NCBI GenBank assembly: GCA_910591455.2
Contig: OU342807.1
Location: 20,328,986 to 20,392,985, forward strand
Source of the DNA: Pholis gunnellus
Taxonomy: Eukaryota > Chordata > Actinopteri > Perciformes > Pholidae
Reading direction: 5' to 3'
DNA: 64,000 nt
The translations under genes and the position numbers were made by a program. A model generated the notes under the pieces. It was not told the DNA's origin, ran no database searches, and saw only the letters and a list, made by a program, of their open reading frames with translations. Shown piece after piece: positions 1 to 12,069 of this stretch. Position 1 is the stretch's first letter. Each line of letters opens with the position of its first letter.

Positions 1-363
1 TAAAGACGGCCTATTCGGGGAACATAGCTTCAGACTGAAAATAGATGAGTGAAAGTCAAGGAGGAGGGGAAACATACAGGTGTATGATATTCATTTAGAT
101 GGAGCAATTTCAGGAGAACATAAGTTGTGGAGAGCCACTTACAGCAAACCATTATTTTCCTATGTATGCCATACTTATGCCTCATTGACCTTTGCAACAG
201 AGCAGTGCAGGATTGATTGTCCTTCTTCCTGAGCATCAACTTTGGGGTCTCCACCACTTGATGTACAGAATTGACATTATAAGCTGCCACTAATTCATGT
301 TATACAATAACAAACCTTTGAAACACTGAGTGAGAGGTCGCAGGTATTAAATGAAGTACTCAC
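1..363 (-). other. prkca: prkca intron 4, 5' part
   Basis: This is sequence after the exon 4 donor (GTGAGTACTT on the minus strand). No exon, repeat or conserved motif is recognisable in it. The continuation lies left of the window. Confidence 0.85.
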
Positions 364-475
364 AGTCGCACTTCATGCCCTGGTGGATGAGGCCGTACAG
401 CAGAGAGCCACAGTGGTCACAGAAGGTGGGGCTCGTATAGGTGTGGATCTTGAACTTGTGCTTCGTTCTGGGATC
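364..475 (-). CDS. prkca: PKC alpha exon 4 (start of C1B domain)
   Basis: This internal exon of a conventional protein kinase C encodes 37 complete codons plus one base, starting DPRTKHKFKIHTY and ending LIHQGMKCD. It corresponds to residues 97-133 of mammalian PKC alpha and begins the second C1 (C1B) zinc finger, which binds diacylglycerol and phorbol ester at membranes. Zinc ligands are visible: the His of KHKF, both Cys of FCDHC and the Cys of GMKCD. The Pro of SPTF and the Gln of IHQG, needed for the ligand-binding groove, are intact. The acceptor reads TTTTTCAG before GATCCC, and the donor is GTGAGT. The exon is 112 nt, phase 0 in and phase 1 out, which as I recall matches mammalian PRKCA. 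Compared with human, Ser100 is Thr and Gly110 is Thr, and codon 134 starts with T where human has Thr (ACN). The beta isoform shares this stretch closely, so the isoform call rests on exon 3. Confidence 0.97.
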
Positions 476-1309
476 CTGAAAAAGTCAAAAAGACAAAAAG
501 AGCTCTAAAAAGCCTGAAATGATGACATGAAAGAAAAACCAAAATAATAATCAACAGTCGGTTACAGAGCACTTACTGTACTCTTTATGTTACTTGAAAC
601 CCGGACACTAGGAGGTAAAAAACACAGATTCATAACAACGTATTGATTAATTGTCTGACTTTCTGTTCTGCAGAAGTTATGGGCAAAAAAAAGACGGATA
701 TTAAAATAAATGTAGTTCTTTGATCTAGTACTTTGTTGTAAGTAGTGTTTTTGAGTTATTTTATAGATTTTACATTTGTAGAGCTGCCATAGTGTGTGGA
801 AGAACAAAAATACATTTTTTCCCCAACCTGTTTCTTAAAAAAATCACTTTGTTGGAGGCCATCATTTCCTATCTATCCTGAAAAAAATGACTTCAGCCAA
901 CTACGGCTGCATCCTCGGACACTCACACACGTTATTGAAGGAAAATAGAAGTTGAAATCAACCTCTTTCATCACAGGACACCATTGTGTGTCACTGAAAT
1001 GAAAGTCACTCTTTGCCAACTGACTGCAATCCCCGCTTCTTTTCTTTTCTCAAACAACTCGACTCAAGTGTTAGCCAATCAATCTTAACAGCCTTTTATT
1101 AAACAACTGTTTTGGGGTTGTCTTTCCATCTTCACTGACCACATCAGTGAGTGAGAATGGGCTTAGCATTAAATCCAAGAGCACCAAAAATGGATATTGA
1201 ATCATTGCAAACACGTTTCAACCAGGCGCCTTGGATTTTAATCCTGTGAGAAGCTTTTTTGTTACACTTAGCTGACTTATTATTTTCTTATTATTATTTT
1301 CAGTTTCTA

Positions 1310-1480
1310 GTCACAGTTAAGGTAAGGTAAGGTTTAAGGTTCAAGTAACAACACTTCTTGGTTAGGTTTGGACAACAATTGTTTAGGTTCTGGAAAAATA
1401 TACATATCCTACAGTAGGCTACATAGACACAGTATCTAATGTGTGCCTGAGTCGGGTGTAAAGCAAATTTGGCTTTGGAT
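1310..1480. repeat. Possible degenerate fish interspersed repeat
   Basis: The stretch contains AAGGTAAGGTAAGG followed by GGTTAGGTTTGGACAACAA, recalling a common fish repeat with the motif GTTAGGTTTAGGCAACA. No boundaries or target duplications can be seen, so the call is weak. Confidence 0.35.
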
Positions 1481-2728
1481 ACCTGGGTGCTTGTCTCTGG
1501 CATATACACTACACTCATATTAAATTTTTTTCCCGGGTTCAAATATTATAGTTGGCTTCAGACACCTGGGTTTTAATAGGATCTGCTAATATTTTATCAG
1601 CCATCCTTCCAGAGTGTTACTTGTGTTTTAATGGAGCTTAAATGAGCATTTGACAGGATGTGAAACAGGCTGGAATCTCTTCTTGCAGTTTAACATGGCG
1701 ACCCAACTCACAGTTAAGCTATAGGACTGCATCATGCCTTAACCATGTATTATTCACCCCCCCCCAAAAAAACTTTTAGAGTACATGTTCTTATTACATC
1801 ATTACCAAAATGAACACAATTGATGAACACAGTATACTGACACTGTTATGTGGACTGGATTTGTATTATAAGACAGGACAAATAAAACAACCCATCTCTT
1901 GTGTTTCGTTTGCATTTGTTATTCCCAGGAATTTGCATGGAAAGCTTCCTTCCCCACTTTCAAGTAAATGCAGAGCCCATCGTTTTATCAGGTGCTCATC
2001 ACCACTGGCCACCGAGCCAGCATCTATTCGAAATTTGGATACTTTGGATACTCAAATAAGGGGGGAAAAATGTCTATACAGTCAAAACAAGGCAGAGATG
2101 GGGGAACAAAAAACATAGTTATAACATCTGACAAAAAGTGTAATTAATGAATGAACTACATTAAATAACCCTTGTTGCCATTAAACCATCAACGGGTGTT
2201 TCAGTGGAGTGAGCAGAACCAATAGTCTGGCTTTAACTGAAGATAATAACTTCCGCAATCCTACCGATCAGCACTCCTAAATAATATATCAAAGTTAACA
2301 TTCGTGAGCTGAGTCTATTAAATGTGGCACTTTGTTTGTCTCTGCAGGACGTTTACAATACAATAACATATGGTGTCAAAGTAAACAAATGGCACTGGGA
2401 GAAAACTCTACCTTAAGTAAATATCTGTGGGTGTTAAGTGAAGCAGGAAGCTTTTTCATATGATCTGTTGAACAAGCAGAACCAGTTTTCACCCTGTTCT
2501 ATTGTGCTGCACACTGAGCGGTGAATGAAAAAGAGTGAATGTAAGCATATGCAAACATACAGCATGATGCATATGTATGCATGGAGTAATGACCCATATG
2601 GCAAATGTGACCGTTATTGTATTTAGGTGTCACTTGAAGGTAAGTGTTATAGTACAGATTGAATGCAACGCCTCTGCAGCGCTTACATACAACAGTGTGT
2701 AGGGTCCCTGTCACATGCATGCATATAT

Positions 2729-2746
2729 TCATTCATTCATTCATCT
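2729..2746 (+). repeat. (ATTC)n microsatellite
   Basis: About four and a half ATTC units. Confidence 0.8.
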
Positions 2747-3152
2747 CGTGCACTCAACCTGCAGCTTATGAAGCACTCTCCTGTAAAAACTGGAGGACTG
2801 CCACTTTTACAAGTGCTTTCCTGCTCATTCTCAAATTGTGCTGTCCAGTAAATCTCTTTCAGAGTTGGGATCTGTTTAAGTGGATTTGCATTGAGAAAAT
2901 TATCCAGGCTAGTCTGTTTTTCTATTTTTTTTTCTTTTATTGCATCTATTTGTAAGAACACCTGTCTTTATATTCTCTAAAAACAGGAGAGTTTCATTCT
3001 CCCCAAAGAAGAGCTTGACCCAGGAGAAATAAATCATCAGTAAAGGGAGCAGCACGGCATATATGTCGGTGAGAGCTGACAGTATCACGCGGTGATCAAT
3101 GTTTGCAGTTTGCCATTTCAGTCAGGTTCACACCGGCCTGTGGTCTAATGCA

Positions 3153-3186
3153 GCAAGCAAGATCTGGCTCCTCAGATCTTGCTTGC
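3153..3186. repeat. Perfect inverted repeat, 14-bp arms
   Basis: Arms GCAAGCAAGATCTG (3153-3166) and CAGATCTTGCTTGC (3173-3186) are exact reverse complements around a 6-nt loop. Confidence 0.9.
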
Positions 3187-4159
3187 AATCTGACATTTCC
3201 CTGCCTGTTAGTCTGCAGAGGCTTCACACCTCCATAGGACAAAGAGAAACGCTTCCTTTGTCCGTCTATCGGGCGCCTTTCCGTGATAGGTATAGTAAAT
3301 CCTGATGTGAAACAGAGTTGATTTCATTTCAGCTGCCGTAGACATACTTGAATACGTAATTTGAATGCCTTATATTAAACTCCGATAAACATATAAGTCA
3401 AGTCAAGGGACAGTTTTCAATCAGACAGGAAGGTATTGAAACATCCTCTTAATAGACCCGTTTACAGCAGACAATGATTACGTCACGATGTTAGCTGGAG
3501 GCGAACACTATTCACCTCAGGAGTAGTGGGCTTAAGTTACACATCCAAAAGGTCATCCTGCTGTGTTGTTGTTGATGCCAACATCGATATCACATACATT
3601 TGAGATGACAAACTGTGATTCTAGGAAGCTACAATATCAGTGAAGCGTTTCAGAGATTGGGAGAACATATTGCTCATAGTTTAGTTTAGCTTCCTGCTAA
3701 CCTCCTCAGAAGTCACGGCAGAAAGCTAAACTATTAGATTGGTGGAGAGAAATGTCTGCTTTCCCCACGGCGAAGCAATCTGCCAGCGGTGTAGTGGTTG
3801 TGCTAATATGGTCCTGTTGGTTGATAGTAACTTCCTCAAGTGACACTCGCGACCCCGAAGAGTGAGTGACTGTACATATCGAGAGAAATTTATTTTCTTC
3901 AGCCATTACAAAAAAAGACACCAACAAAACTTGTAGTGGTGCAGTTGAAAACAAACCAGGAAGTTACTTTTTGAAATGCAGAAAAGCTCAGCCTTGATGG
4001 AGCTATCACCGAATATAACATTTATTGGCAATATATAAACATTTAGGAAATGGTTTCGAACACACTATAAAGTTGATGTAGTTGTCACCAACTGTAACTC
4101 CTCCTGTGGGCCCCCATACTGTACATAAAATGTCATTCTAGCTTTGATAATTAATGGTA

Positions 4160-4257
4160 AAATAAGTGAATTCATGTATTTGTGTAGTACTGGTACTGTA
4201 AAATCCATTGTGATGAGAATCTGCACATTCATTTTGTTCTTATAGTGTGTCTAACAC
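4160..4257 (+). repeat. Interspersed repeat, copy A of an inverted pair
   Basis: This segment matches the reverse complement of 7993-8096 with few mismatches and one small gap. Shared blocks include ATTCATGTATTTGTGTAGTAC and TCCATTGTGATGAGAATC. Weaker similarity continues leftward to about 4070. The family is probably a fish non-autonomous element, but its class is not evident. Confidence 0.75.
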
Positions 4258-5880
4258 AGTCTATCTGTCTCTGAGGACATTTTCTGCTCTTGAGAGTGTG
4301 ATTCCTAGGAATCTCACAGCAACATGTCTCTGACTGCCAAGCTCTTCTGACATGAGCACTTAGATGCTGACGGTCGGCTTATCTGAGATGTCTATCATCT
4401 TAAGTGACTTTAAACTCCTCCATCACACGTGACAGTGTGAACACACAGTAGATGCATAAGTAACACCTCACAGCTTGAGGCAATCTGCAGGTATGGAGAA
4501 TCGTGACCGACTTGAATTAATTAAATTGGAGTGAAAATGAAAACATGTATGCAGGATCTAGCTTTGACAGCAAGCCTGAGACAATCTCATCATTCTCAAT
4601 CATACTGTAACTTGTGGCCGCTACGATAGCCAACATATTTCTCCTTTTTGTCAAATTGTAATTTTCATGGAGACATAGGCACACAAACTACACAATCACA
4701 TACAGTGCACGTTGTCCAATTAGCAGCCCCGACGCGCAGGCCAGCAGTCAGTCAGTGTGTCAGTTAAGGACAGACGTGAAAACAAGACAGGTAGACAGAC
4801 AGACAGTAAAGAGAGAGGCTGTGCCAGCAGCACTTACTCATGTCCACCCACACACAGCTGATCCTGAAGGATTATCCTCTTGCACCCCCCCCCCTGCTTT
4901 GTTTTCTCCATCTACATGAATGAACAATGGCGACTAAGAGCCACATTCAGCTGCAGATGGATCATGTATTTTTATCAAATCAGCTTTTGATGGCTGAAAC
5001 ATGACTTCAATGTTCCCAGATAATGGAAAATACTCGCAACAAAAAAGACACAATGAGGAAATGATAACAGGCCAACCAAGGTGATGGTGGCAAATCAGCA
5101 AAAGAAATATCCAGTCCCTTGGGCCTTGAGAGCTGCTTGACACGTGTTGGCCTCCTGAATGACAGCATGCCTGTAAGGTCATGGTTCCACTTGTCTTTTC
5201 AATGCGACTTTTGTCATCCGATTATGCCAGGACGCATTAGTTGACAAGTCTGTACGCTCCAAGATCGGGTCTCACTCGCATTGGGACACGATCAACCAGA
5301 CCACATGCAATTGCGTTCTGATCTCTGTGAGTTTGAGGACAGCATGTGGGCACAATTCGGACAGTTTATCATACGTAGGTCTCCATCACCTCCCACCCCC
5401 ACACGGGAGTTCCTCTCCCCAGGAGAGCAAAGGGAAGAGAGGAGGAGAGCAGGGACTGTGGCACAGCTGGGTCCCACTGTCTGAGTCTTGTTATGTTACT
5501 GCTGATGAAAAACCAACATTTCCTGATTTTGCTGCTTCAAAGTGAAAGTTTTTTAATGAACAAAATGACGCTGGACTTTTATTGTGAAGAATTCATTGGA
5601 AAATGTATTGATCACAGAATAGGAGCTTTGTAAGTGGCTATTCCTCAATAGAACAAGTCTACTAATACTGCACAGAGGAATAGTCAAAACTAACAGGGGA
5701 CTTTTAGTGTGAAGAATTTAAAGGATATGAAATCCACAGTTTTACAGGCGCTTCTTTGACCACAAAATGTAGCCGATCACTGTCGGATCAGGGAGGTGGA
5801 CACAGCTGAGTTCCAATCTTGCACATCCGATAATAGAGTTGCATTTAAAAGAGAAGACTGTAACCAAGGCCTAAAACCAC

Positions 5881-6052
5881 AAATATGAACCTCATGGTGG
5901 CGCTAGAGGAAAAGGATCAGTATCCATTAATTAATGACCAATGTCCTTAGGATTCAACCTCTGGGGACCATGAAAGTCAGTTAACCATTAACAGTTGTTA
6001 AACTATTACAGTCTGGACCAAAGTGGTGGACAATACATACATTGCCATGCCT
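5881..6052 (+). repeat. Fish interspersed repeat (TGGTGGCGCTAGA family)
   Basis: It contains ATGAACCTCATGGTGGCGCT, CTCTGGGGACCATGAA and CAGTCTGGACCAAAGTGGTG, in the order I recall for a repeat abundant in percomorph genomes. A second, more decayed copy lies at 47425-47560 in the same orientation. No terminal repeats were found. Confidence 0.7.
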
Positions 6053-7347
6053 ATAAACACAATGATACTCAGTTCACAATGAATTTATCGAGGCTGTTGG
6101 CTAATCCCTATATACACTAAATTTTTGTATTTTTACATAAACGTACGTAATTTACATAAATTAATCAATTACTAATCGTATTAGTATAATGTTCTGATTC
6201 TCGGGCCACTTGTAGCTCACCTCTCAAAATGAATTGTCAACATCCAGCCTGGCAGGTTTAAAGTGTCAGCTATGACTGATTTGCAAGGTGGCATTTAAAG
6301 ATTCACCAGGGCAAGCTGTAATGTGCAGAAGATGAAACCTGTAAATGGATGTACTCAACTACACATCACTGAGCACACTCGGTTGTCCATTAACTCGTCC
6401 TTTCTGCAAGCTGTGGGACGGCAGGGTTTACCCCTGTGGCTTCCATCCCCTATTACAGCCTAATTGGGTCTTAATGGGACATTCGAGGCGGACTGGGTGG
6501 CTCTGCCTTAGCAGAACAGCAGGGGAAGCAGAGTGCTACGACAACAGCAATGAGGAAGTCAATCACCAGGCTCAACACAAGAAGACCATAATGGCAAAAC
6601 AAAGCCAGGGGGTGTTACACGTTGACTGGATGATGCAGCAAAAAGGTGGCCCTTCAGCTACCGGTAATATGAGAGCCAATGGGATTGCCCAGATGCCACA
6701 TGCAAAGACAGGGTGCAATTTATTAACACCGTGTTGTACAATAGATTAGAATACTATCTATATTTTTCTCAATGAATAGTTTGAGCTGGCGTGAGTGCAT
6801 CAGTAAGCAAGGTAACCAGCTGCTACAAAGAAAGATGGTGACAACTGATTTGAGGTGAATTGACGGTGACTAGGACCTTGATTAGGATCATAAGGAGGCA
6901 ACAGAAAACCTCCAACCCTGAGCGTCCATACAAATAAACAACGGCGATCACCTTAACTGACCTGACCCACTTCTTGAATTGGCACAATTTTGCCCTGAAA
7001 AATGTCTCCTTCCTTTGCAGTAGTAGATTATAGTATAACATTATTCTTACTTCAGGATAGAGCCAACATAAACTTTCTAATGATTAAGTAACAAAGCAAT
7101 CAATAAAAAATACTCCCATAGAAATGTAATCAGAGTTGTGTACTATCTTTCAATAACCACGGAGCATATTTTACTTTCTCTAATCCCTATAGTTATTTTA
7201 GCATTTGCCCTGTACTAATCCCAGGCTGATTTGCATGTGAAGCCACAGATCAAAAGCAGACACAGGGCAGAAGGCTGATCAAAAGACTGGAGGCAACCAG
7301 GAGATAGTGATGAAAACAGAAGCACGGGGGGTCAGCACAGTGATGTC

Positions 7348-7384
7348 GGCTAATTAGCCAGACTCTACAACCCAGTTTAATTAG
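7348..7384. promoter_or_regulatory. Homeodomain-type TAATTA sites
   Basis: The 12-bp palindrome GGCTAATTAGCC (7348-7359) is followed by a second TAATTA at 7378-7383. Paired homeodomain cores suggest a possible enhancer, but such sites are common in AT-rich DNA. Confidence 0.25.
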
Positions 7385-7459
7385 CAAACAGGACGCCAAC
7401 TAGCCCCTGTTAATGAACAGCTTGGCAGGGAGAAGCTGAGCAGGGGCTTCCCAGCAGAA

Positions 7460-7480
7460 GGGGGGGAGGGGAGGGGAGGG
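7460..7480 (+). other. G-quadruplex-type tract
   Basis: Four G-runs of 7, 4, 4 and 3 are separated by single A residues. It is G-rich on the non-coding strand of prkca, so the transcript would carry the C-rich form. Confidence 0.7.
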
Positions 7481-7588
7481 CAGAGAGGTGGATGAGGTGA
7501 ACGGCTCGGGTCACCCTCCATCCTGCAGTCACAGTGAGATAAAGAGTGACAATGTCGTCCTGTTGTGTAAAAGAATATACATTTAAAT

Positions 7589-7680
7589 TAGGGCTACCCC
7601 TTCTAAGTCGGTTGTTTTGGTCTAATCGACTAAGATTTCTTTGCCTTTGGTCAAGAAAAGCCTGAATAAAAAATTCTAAT
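7589..7680 (+). mobile_element. hAT-type element, one recognisable end
   Basis: TAGGGCTACCCCTTCTAAGTC followed by TTTTGGTCTAATCGACTAAG matches the right end, in reverse complement, of the bounded element at 48959-49163. The other end and a target duplication were not found, so the copy is truncated or decayed. Confidence 0.6.
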
Positions 7681-7992
7681 AAAAAATGATTATACTTTAT
7701 CTTGTTGAGCTTTTAATACATCACAAAGTTCAGTGATTAATAACTTGCAACTTCATAACTTAATGCGAAAATACAAAAAAAGAAACGTTATTGATGAGAT
7801 AGATTGGTGCTGCAGCTATAATTTCCCTTAAAAGTCCTGCAAACCAGACTGTTATTGTACTGTGCTTCTTGCATCTGGCTAGCCTGTGCCACCGTGAACA
7901 GACACCAGCAGGCTAAATTAGGAGGGTGCTTGGTTTGTATATACACAAATATGTATTGCATGTATGCAATATATAGACAGTTATACTGGACA

Positions 7993-8096
7993 GTGTTAGG
8001 CACACTACAAGAACAAAATGAATGTGCAGATTCTCATCACAATGGATTTTAAAGGTCACTCCCTGTACTACACAAATACATGAATTTGCTTATTTT
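7993..8096 (-). repeat. Interspersed repeat, copy B of an inverted pair
   Basis: This is the reverse-orientation partner of 4160-4257. Weaker similarity continues to about 8225 through a short A-run at 8109-8120. The two copies are about 3.7 kb apart in the same intron. Confidence 0.75.
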
Positions 8097-8710
8097 GGAG
8101 TAAATTCAAAAAAAAAAAACCTCACCATTTATTATCACAGTGAGTTAACATAGTTAACAAGTATAATTGGCGGGAAAAAGGCAATACCATATGGGCTGTG
8201 AAGCTGATGTAGTGTAACACATTTAGGACAGAACAACATCAAACCTGCACACAATATTAAATGTTTTTTTTTAAAAGACTTTGCATAACGCATTCTGAAG
8301 AGACGGGAACACCTAAACTAACAAACAACATTCTGCTCCCACAGAATGAAGAATATGTTCAAATGCTCTACATCTCTTTGCAACTGGTTGTGTTGTATGT
8401 TGAATAAGCAGCATACACTATAGATGTGTGGTGCATTATGGAGTCCAGGCGGAGGTTGTTCTGGAGGTGCAGACGGAGAGGAAGGCCTGTGCTCTTCTCT
8501 TAAAATAACCCCCTGATCAGAGCAATTAAAGCTAGGAACATGGAGCCATTGGCGGTAAAATAAAAGTCCAAGTGTTTGATCCGCCCAACCACCAATCATA
8601 CAATGACACACAATCACCCAAGAACCCAAACAAGAACTGTATCTAATCTCGGTATCAGTAAATGTCAAGGTTATGTGTTTGGTGCTGCAGCAAGACAAAG
8701 ACAGTCAGTA

Positions 8711-9092
8711 GGTTTACATGCACACAATAAACCAGGTTACTCTGAGAACTCGGGTAACGCAGCAACACTGTAGCAGATCGGTAATGAGATTTCTTATCTA
8801 TCCCTGCCCTTAATTTGGAAGCAATGGCTACTAATTAGTGATACAATACGCCGCCACCTTGGTGGAAACCAACTTCTTTAGACTTCTGGAGTTTACATTG
8901 TGTTCGTTTCAGCTTTAGTTGGACTTTGCATAGAATTATTATACGAGGATGTAACGCTCTGCGTAATCATATTTTCTTTAAACATGGCGCTCTGCTTTCA
9001 CAGAAACAGTTTCCCAATCAAAAGTGTTAATCATGCATTTGCACACTAGACGTGTGAAAAGCCAATTAGAAACCCGCATATGTACATGACCA
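8711..9092. mobile_element. Palindromic non-autonomous element (relic)
   Basis: The left end GGTTTACATGCACACAATAA and the right end, read in reverse as GGTCATGTACATATGCGGGT, form imperfect terminal inverted repeats. The pattern of ACATGCACA with AACCnGGTTACTCTGAGAA near one end recalls a common fish miniature element. No target duplication was confirmed. Confidence 0.5.
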
Positions 9093-9447
9093 AGGATTGG
9101 CTTTCTCCGGGCAGGAGAAACACTTAAGTGCATGAAAGGCTGTGACCTCTTTGACATCTTCGAATCGATGCTACTCTCACTTCACTTGTGAACTAACAAG
9201 ACAAAGACTGCAGTCTACTCTGAAGGGTTAACGAATCACAACTCCCTCACAATCAGCTTCAGGGAGTTAAATAGCAGCCATTCAGAATCAAAACAACACT
9301 GACGGTTCTATTTTGGGGATTTTATTCCACGGAAGACTTTGGAAAGACTCAAGTGCAGCAATCATCAAAGAGGCTGGTCGCTAATACAGTCAACCTGCCT
9401 CCCACAGAGTCAAAAAAAGAGATCCACCTGGTGTGACATTTGCAGCC

Positions 9448-9474
<27 letters not shown>
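9448..9474 (+). repeat. (GA)n microsatellite
   Basis: An uninterrupted AG/GA tract of 27 bp. Confidence 0.95.
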
Positions 9475-9478
<4 letters not shown>

Positions 9479-11896
9479 TCGTCATTTCATCTTTGTCATT
9501 TCCTTCATTCACTTATCTCTTTGACCCATCTGTTCCCTACAGGACTGAGAAAAAGGTTGTACCAGTGACGCTTGATGGTGAACAATTTCCTTAATATCAA
9601 GCGTCAGACAAGACTAAAACTAAACTCCCCTCTGTATTCTCTCACCCCTCTCTTACCCATCATCCCTCACTGTGAGGTGACATTTGAAATGGAGGTGGCA
9701 GGAGGCTCCTCATTGTACCAATTTTTGAGTCATCCTCTCTTGTGGTTAACCTGTGTGCTTGTGTGCTGGGTGGTTTTCACTTTCAATACATTTAAGGGGG
9801 AGGACATTTTTGACGTGAGCCGTACGTGTGCGTGCTTAATAATCTCCTAAATCAACAGCTGCAGCTGCGGGTTGGTGAATTAAAAACAAGTTACTTCACA
9901 GCTTTTATTAAATGAGCTATTTTGGTTGATTTGGGAGTTCTGTTGATTTTCAGCGACGGCATCTCCTCGCGTTAGATATTTCACTACTATGCAGAGTAAA
10001 GAGTCATTGTCCAAACCCCTTCACATGGCACTAATGACACCCTCACAGTGTGTTGAACCAAGCAAGGCACTCTACTCTGTCTCACTGTGTCACCCAATCC
10101 CGTCACTGTTATTAAATTGTCAACTTCTAATTATATCTTGCATCATATTAATCACATTTCCCTTCTCCCATCAAAACCTATTGTGCTCCGAAAAACGGTG
10201 GCACTCTCTCATTACAGTCTCACATGGGTGGACGCACGTGCAGGCGCATTCATGATAAAGCGGTGTGGCATGTAAGATAGAGATGGAATGACTCCATCAG
10301 CAGCTGCTAGCCATCACTTTATCCCCCCCTTGACACACAGGCACAAACACACCATACTTTCTAGTGAATATTCTTGTCTTGGACCACAGCTACAGGACTG
10401 TGGTTACTAAGGTGCAGGGAGGCTTCGAAGACAACAAAACGAAGCTATCATTTATCCAGACATGAGTTGTTGGGCAAGGCACGGTTACTATTTTTAGCGT
10501 ACAAATCACCACCCTGATTCCTCTTGGCCTTTCACTAAGCTGCTGAGTGCTGAGAGGGAGGGCAGGTTGCCACCACAGTTCACAGGGGGTTTTCCTTGCC
10601 GTGTTGTATCTGTTAACACATCTGTCTGCTAGCTGAGCTAGAGATAATAGCTGACATTTTTAACCATTGTCAGGGCCCAAGTTGCTCTTTTGGCTGACTT
10701 TGTATGAATAAATGCCATCCATCACAGTGCCGTTCTATGGAGCTTGGGTGCTCTTGTTCCCGCAATAATACAAGACAAGCTTGACAATATGTTAAAAGTT
10801 GTGCAACTCTTCACTGGTTCGGGAGCGCGTGCATTTGACATTCCATGTATGCCTGACAAAGCCTGCTGAAAAACATTCTGTCATTAGGATTTTGGAAGCT
10901 ATGAACCCATTTGGGAATTAATTTTTCTGCCCATAATTAAAGTAAATTGATTGAACACCTGTGTACGCAGCAAACCATTTTTTCAACCATTTGTCTAAGC
11001 CTGCACAATCTGGTGAAGATGTTTCAAGTCTAAATGCAAAATCAGATTCAAAATTAGGTCTGTCATTCGACAGAAGTATACATTTAGAAAACAAAGTCAA
11101 GTCAGCACAAATAACACTGCAGTACACGTTTAATATCTGGAATAAAACAAAATATGTCAAACATGTATTTATTTTATTTTTCAAGTGAACACAGTCTAAA
11201 TCACATTTGAAGTATTTGAAACCTAATCCAATTATATAATCCAAAATTAATAAATTAAATTAAATTCCCCTCAGTCAGACTTGACTCAGGGTGACCCACC
11301 TTTGCATCCTGCAGCTAGAAACATTTGCATTGCATCCCTTCAATAATGGCTGTCAGTCAACTCTCTGTTAGAATGTCAAGAACATTATTGCAGCTGAGTG
11401 AAGACTGAGGTGTTTCTCTTCAGCTTACAACTCAACAAGAGAGAATTGGCATTTTAATTACAAATAATTCAAAAACTCAAAAGGATGTTGCCGTACAAAG
11501 CGACCCAAAAGCGACCTAACAAGTGAGAAACAACAAGCCTAGCTGCTGAAGAAAACACCCAGTATGTCACCTCCACTTAATAACAGCATCCTCAACTCCC
11601 GCTGTGAACCCCCTGCTGCAAATTAGACCCATTTCTTTTGAGCAAATACGGACACACACTAACCCATACAAATGTGAACACACAGTGAGGAAGACAATCC
11701 TTTAAGTACGAATTATCATTTCCGACTGTTTTGATCAGAATTCATAACGTGACGGTGTTGTCGGTCACCAGCGTGAGCATTTGCAACGTTGCAAGTGAAA
11801 GCTGTTCACACAAGAATAGCTTAACAATAACTCGAGGCTCTTACAAATAGAATTCAAGAAGATGTGTATTTCCATTTCATTGGCATGGTTTTCATA

Positions 11897-11925
11897 AATG
11901 GACCATTTAGAGGAAATGGTCCATT
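11897..11925. repeat. Perfect inverted repeat, 12-bp arms
   Basis: AATGGACCATTT (11897-11908) pairs exactly with AAATGGTCCATT (11914-11925) around the loop AGAGG. Confidence 0.9.
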
Positions 11926-12017
11926 GAGACAGACTTAACTCAGGAGGGTTTGTTCAAAGAGCTGAAAACTGTTTGCCTTTGCACAGCTGGAGATAATTGA
12001 GCTCCCAGGTAATACGG

Positions 12018-12021
<4 letters not shown>

Positions 12022-12067
<46 letters not shown>
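12022..12067 (+). repeat. (CA)n microsatellite
   Basis: An uninterrupted CA tract of 46 bp. Apparent open frames of repeated Thr-His or Cys-Val over it are artefacts. Confidence 0.95.
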
Positions 12068-12069
<2 letters not shown>

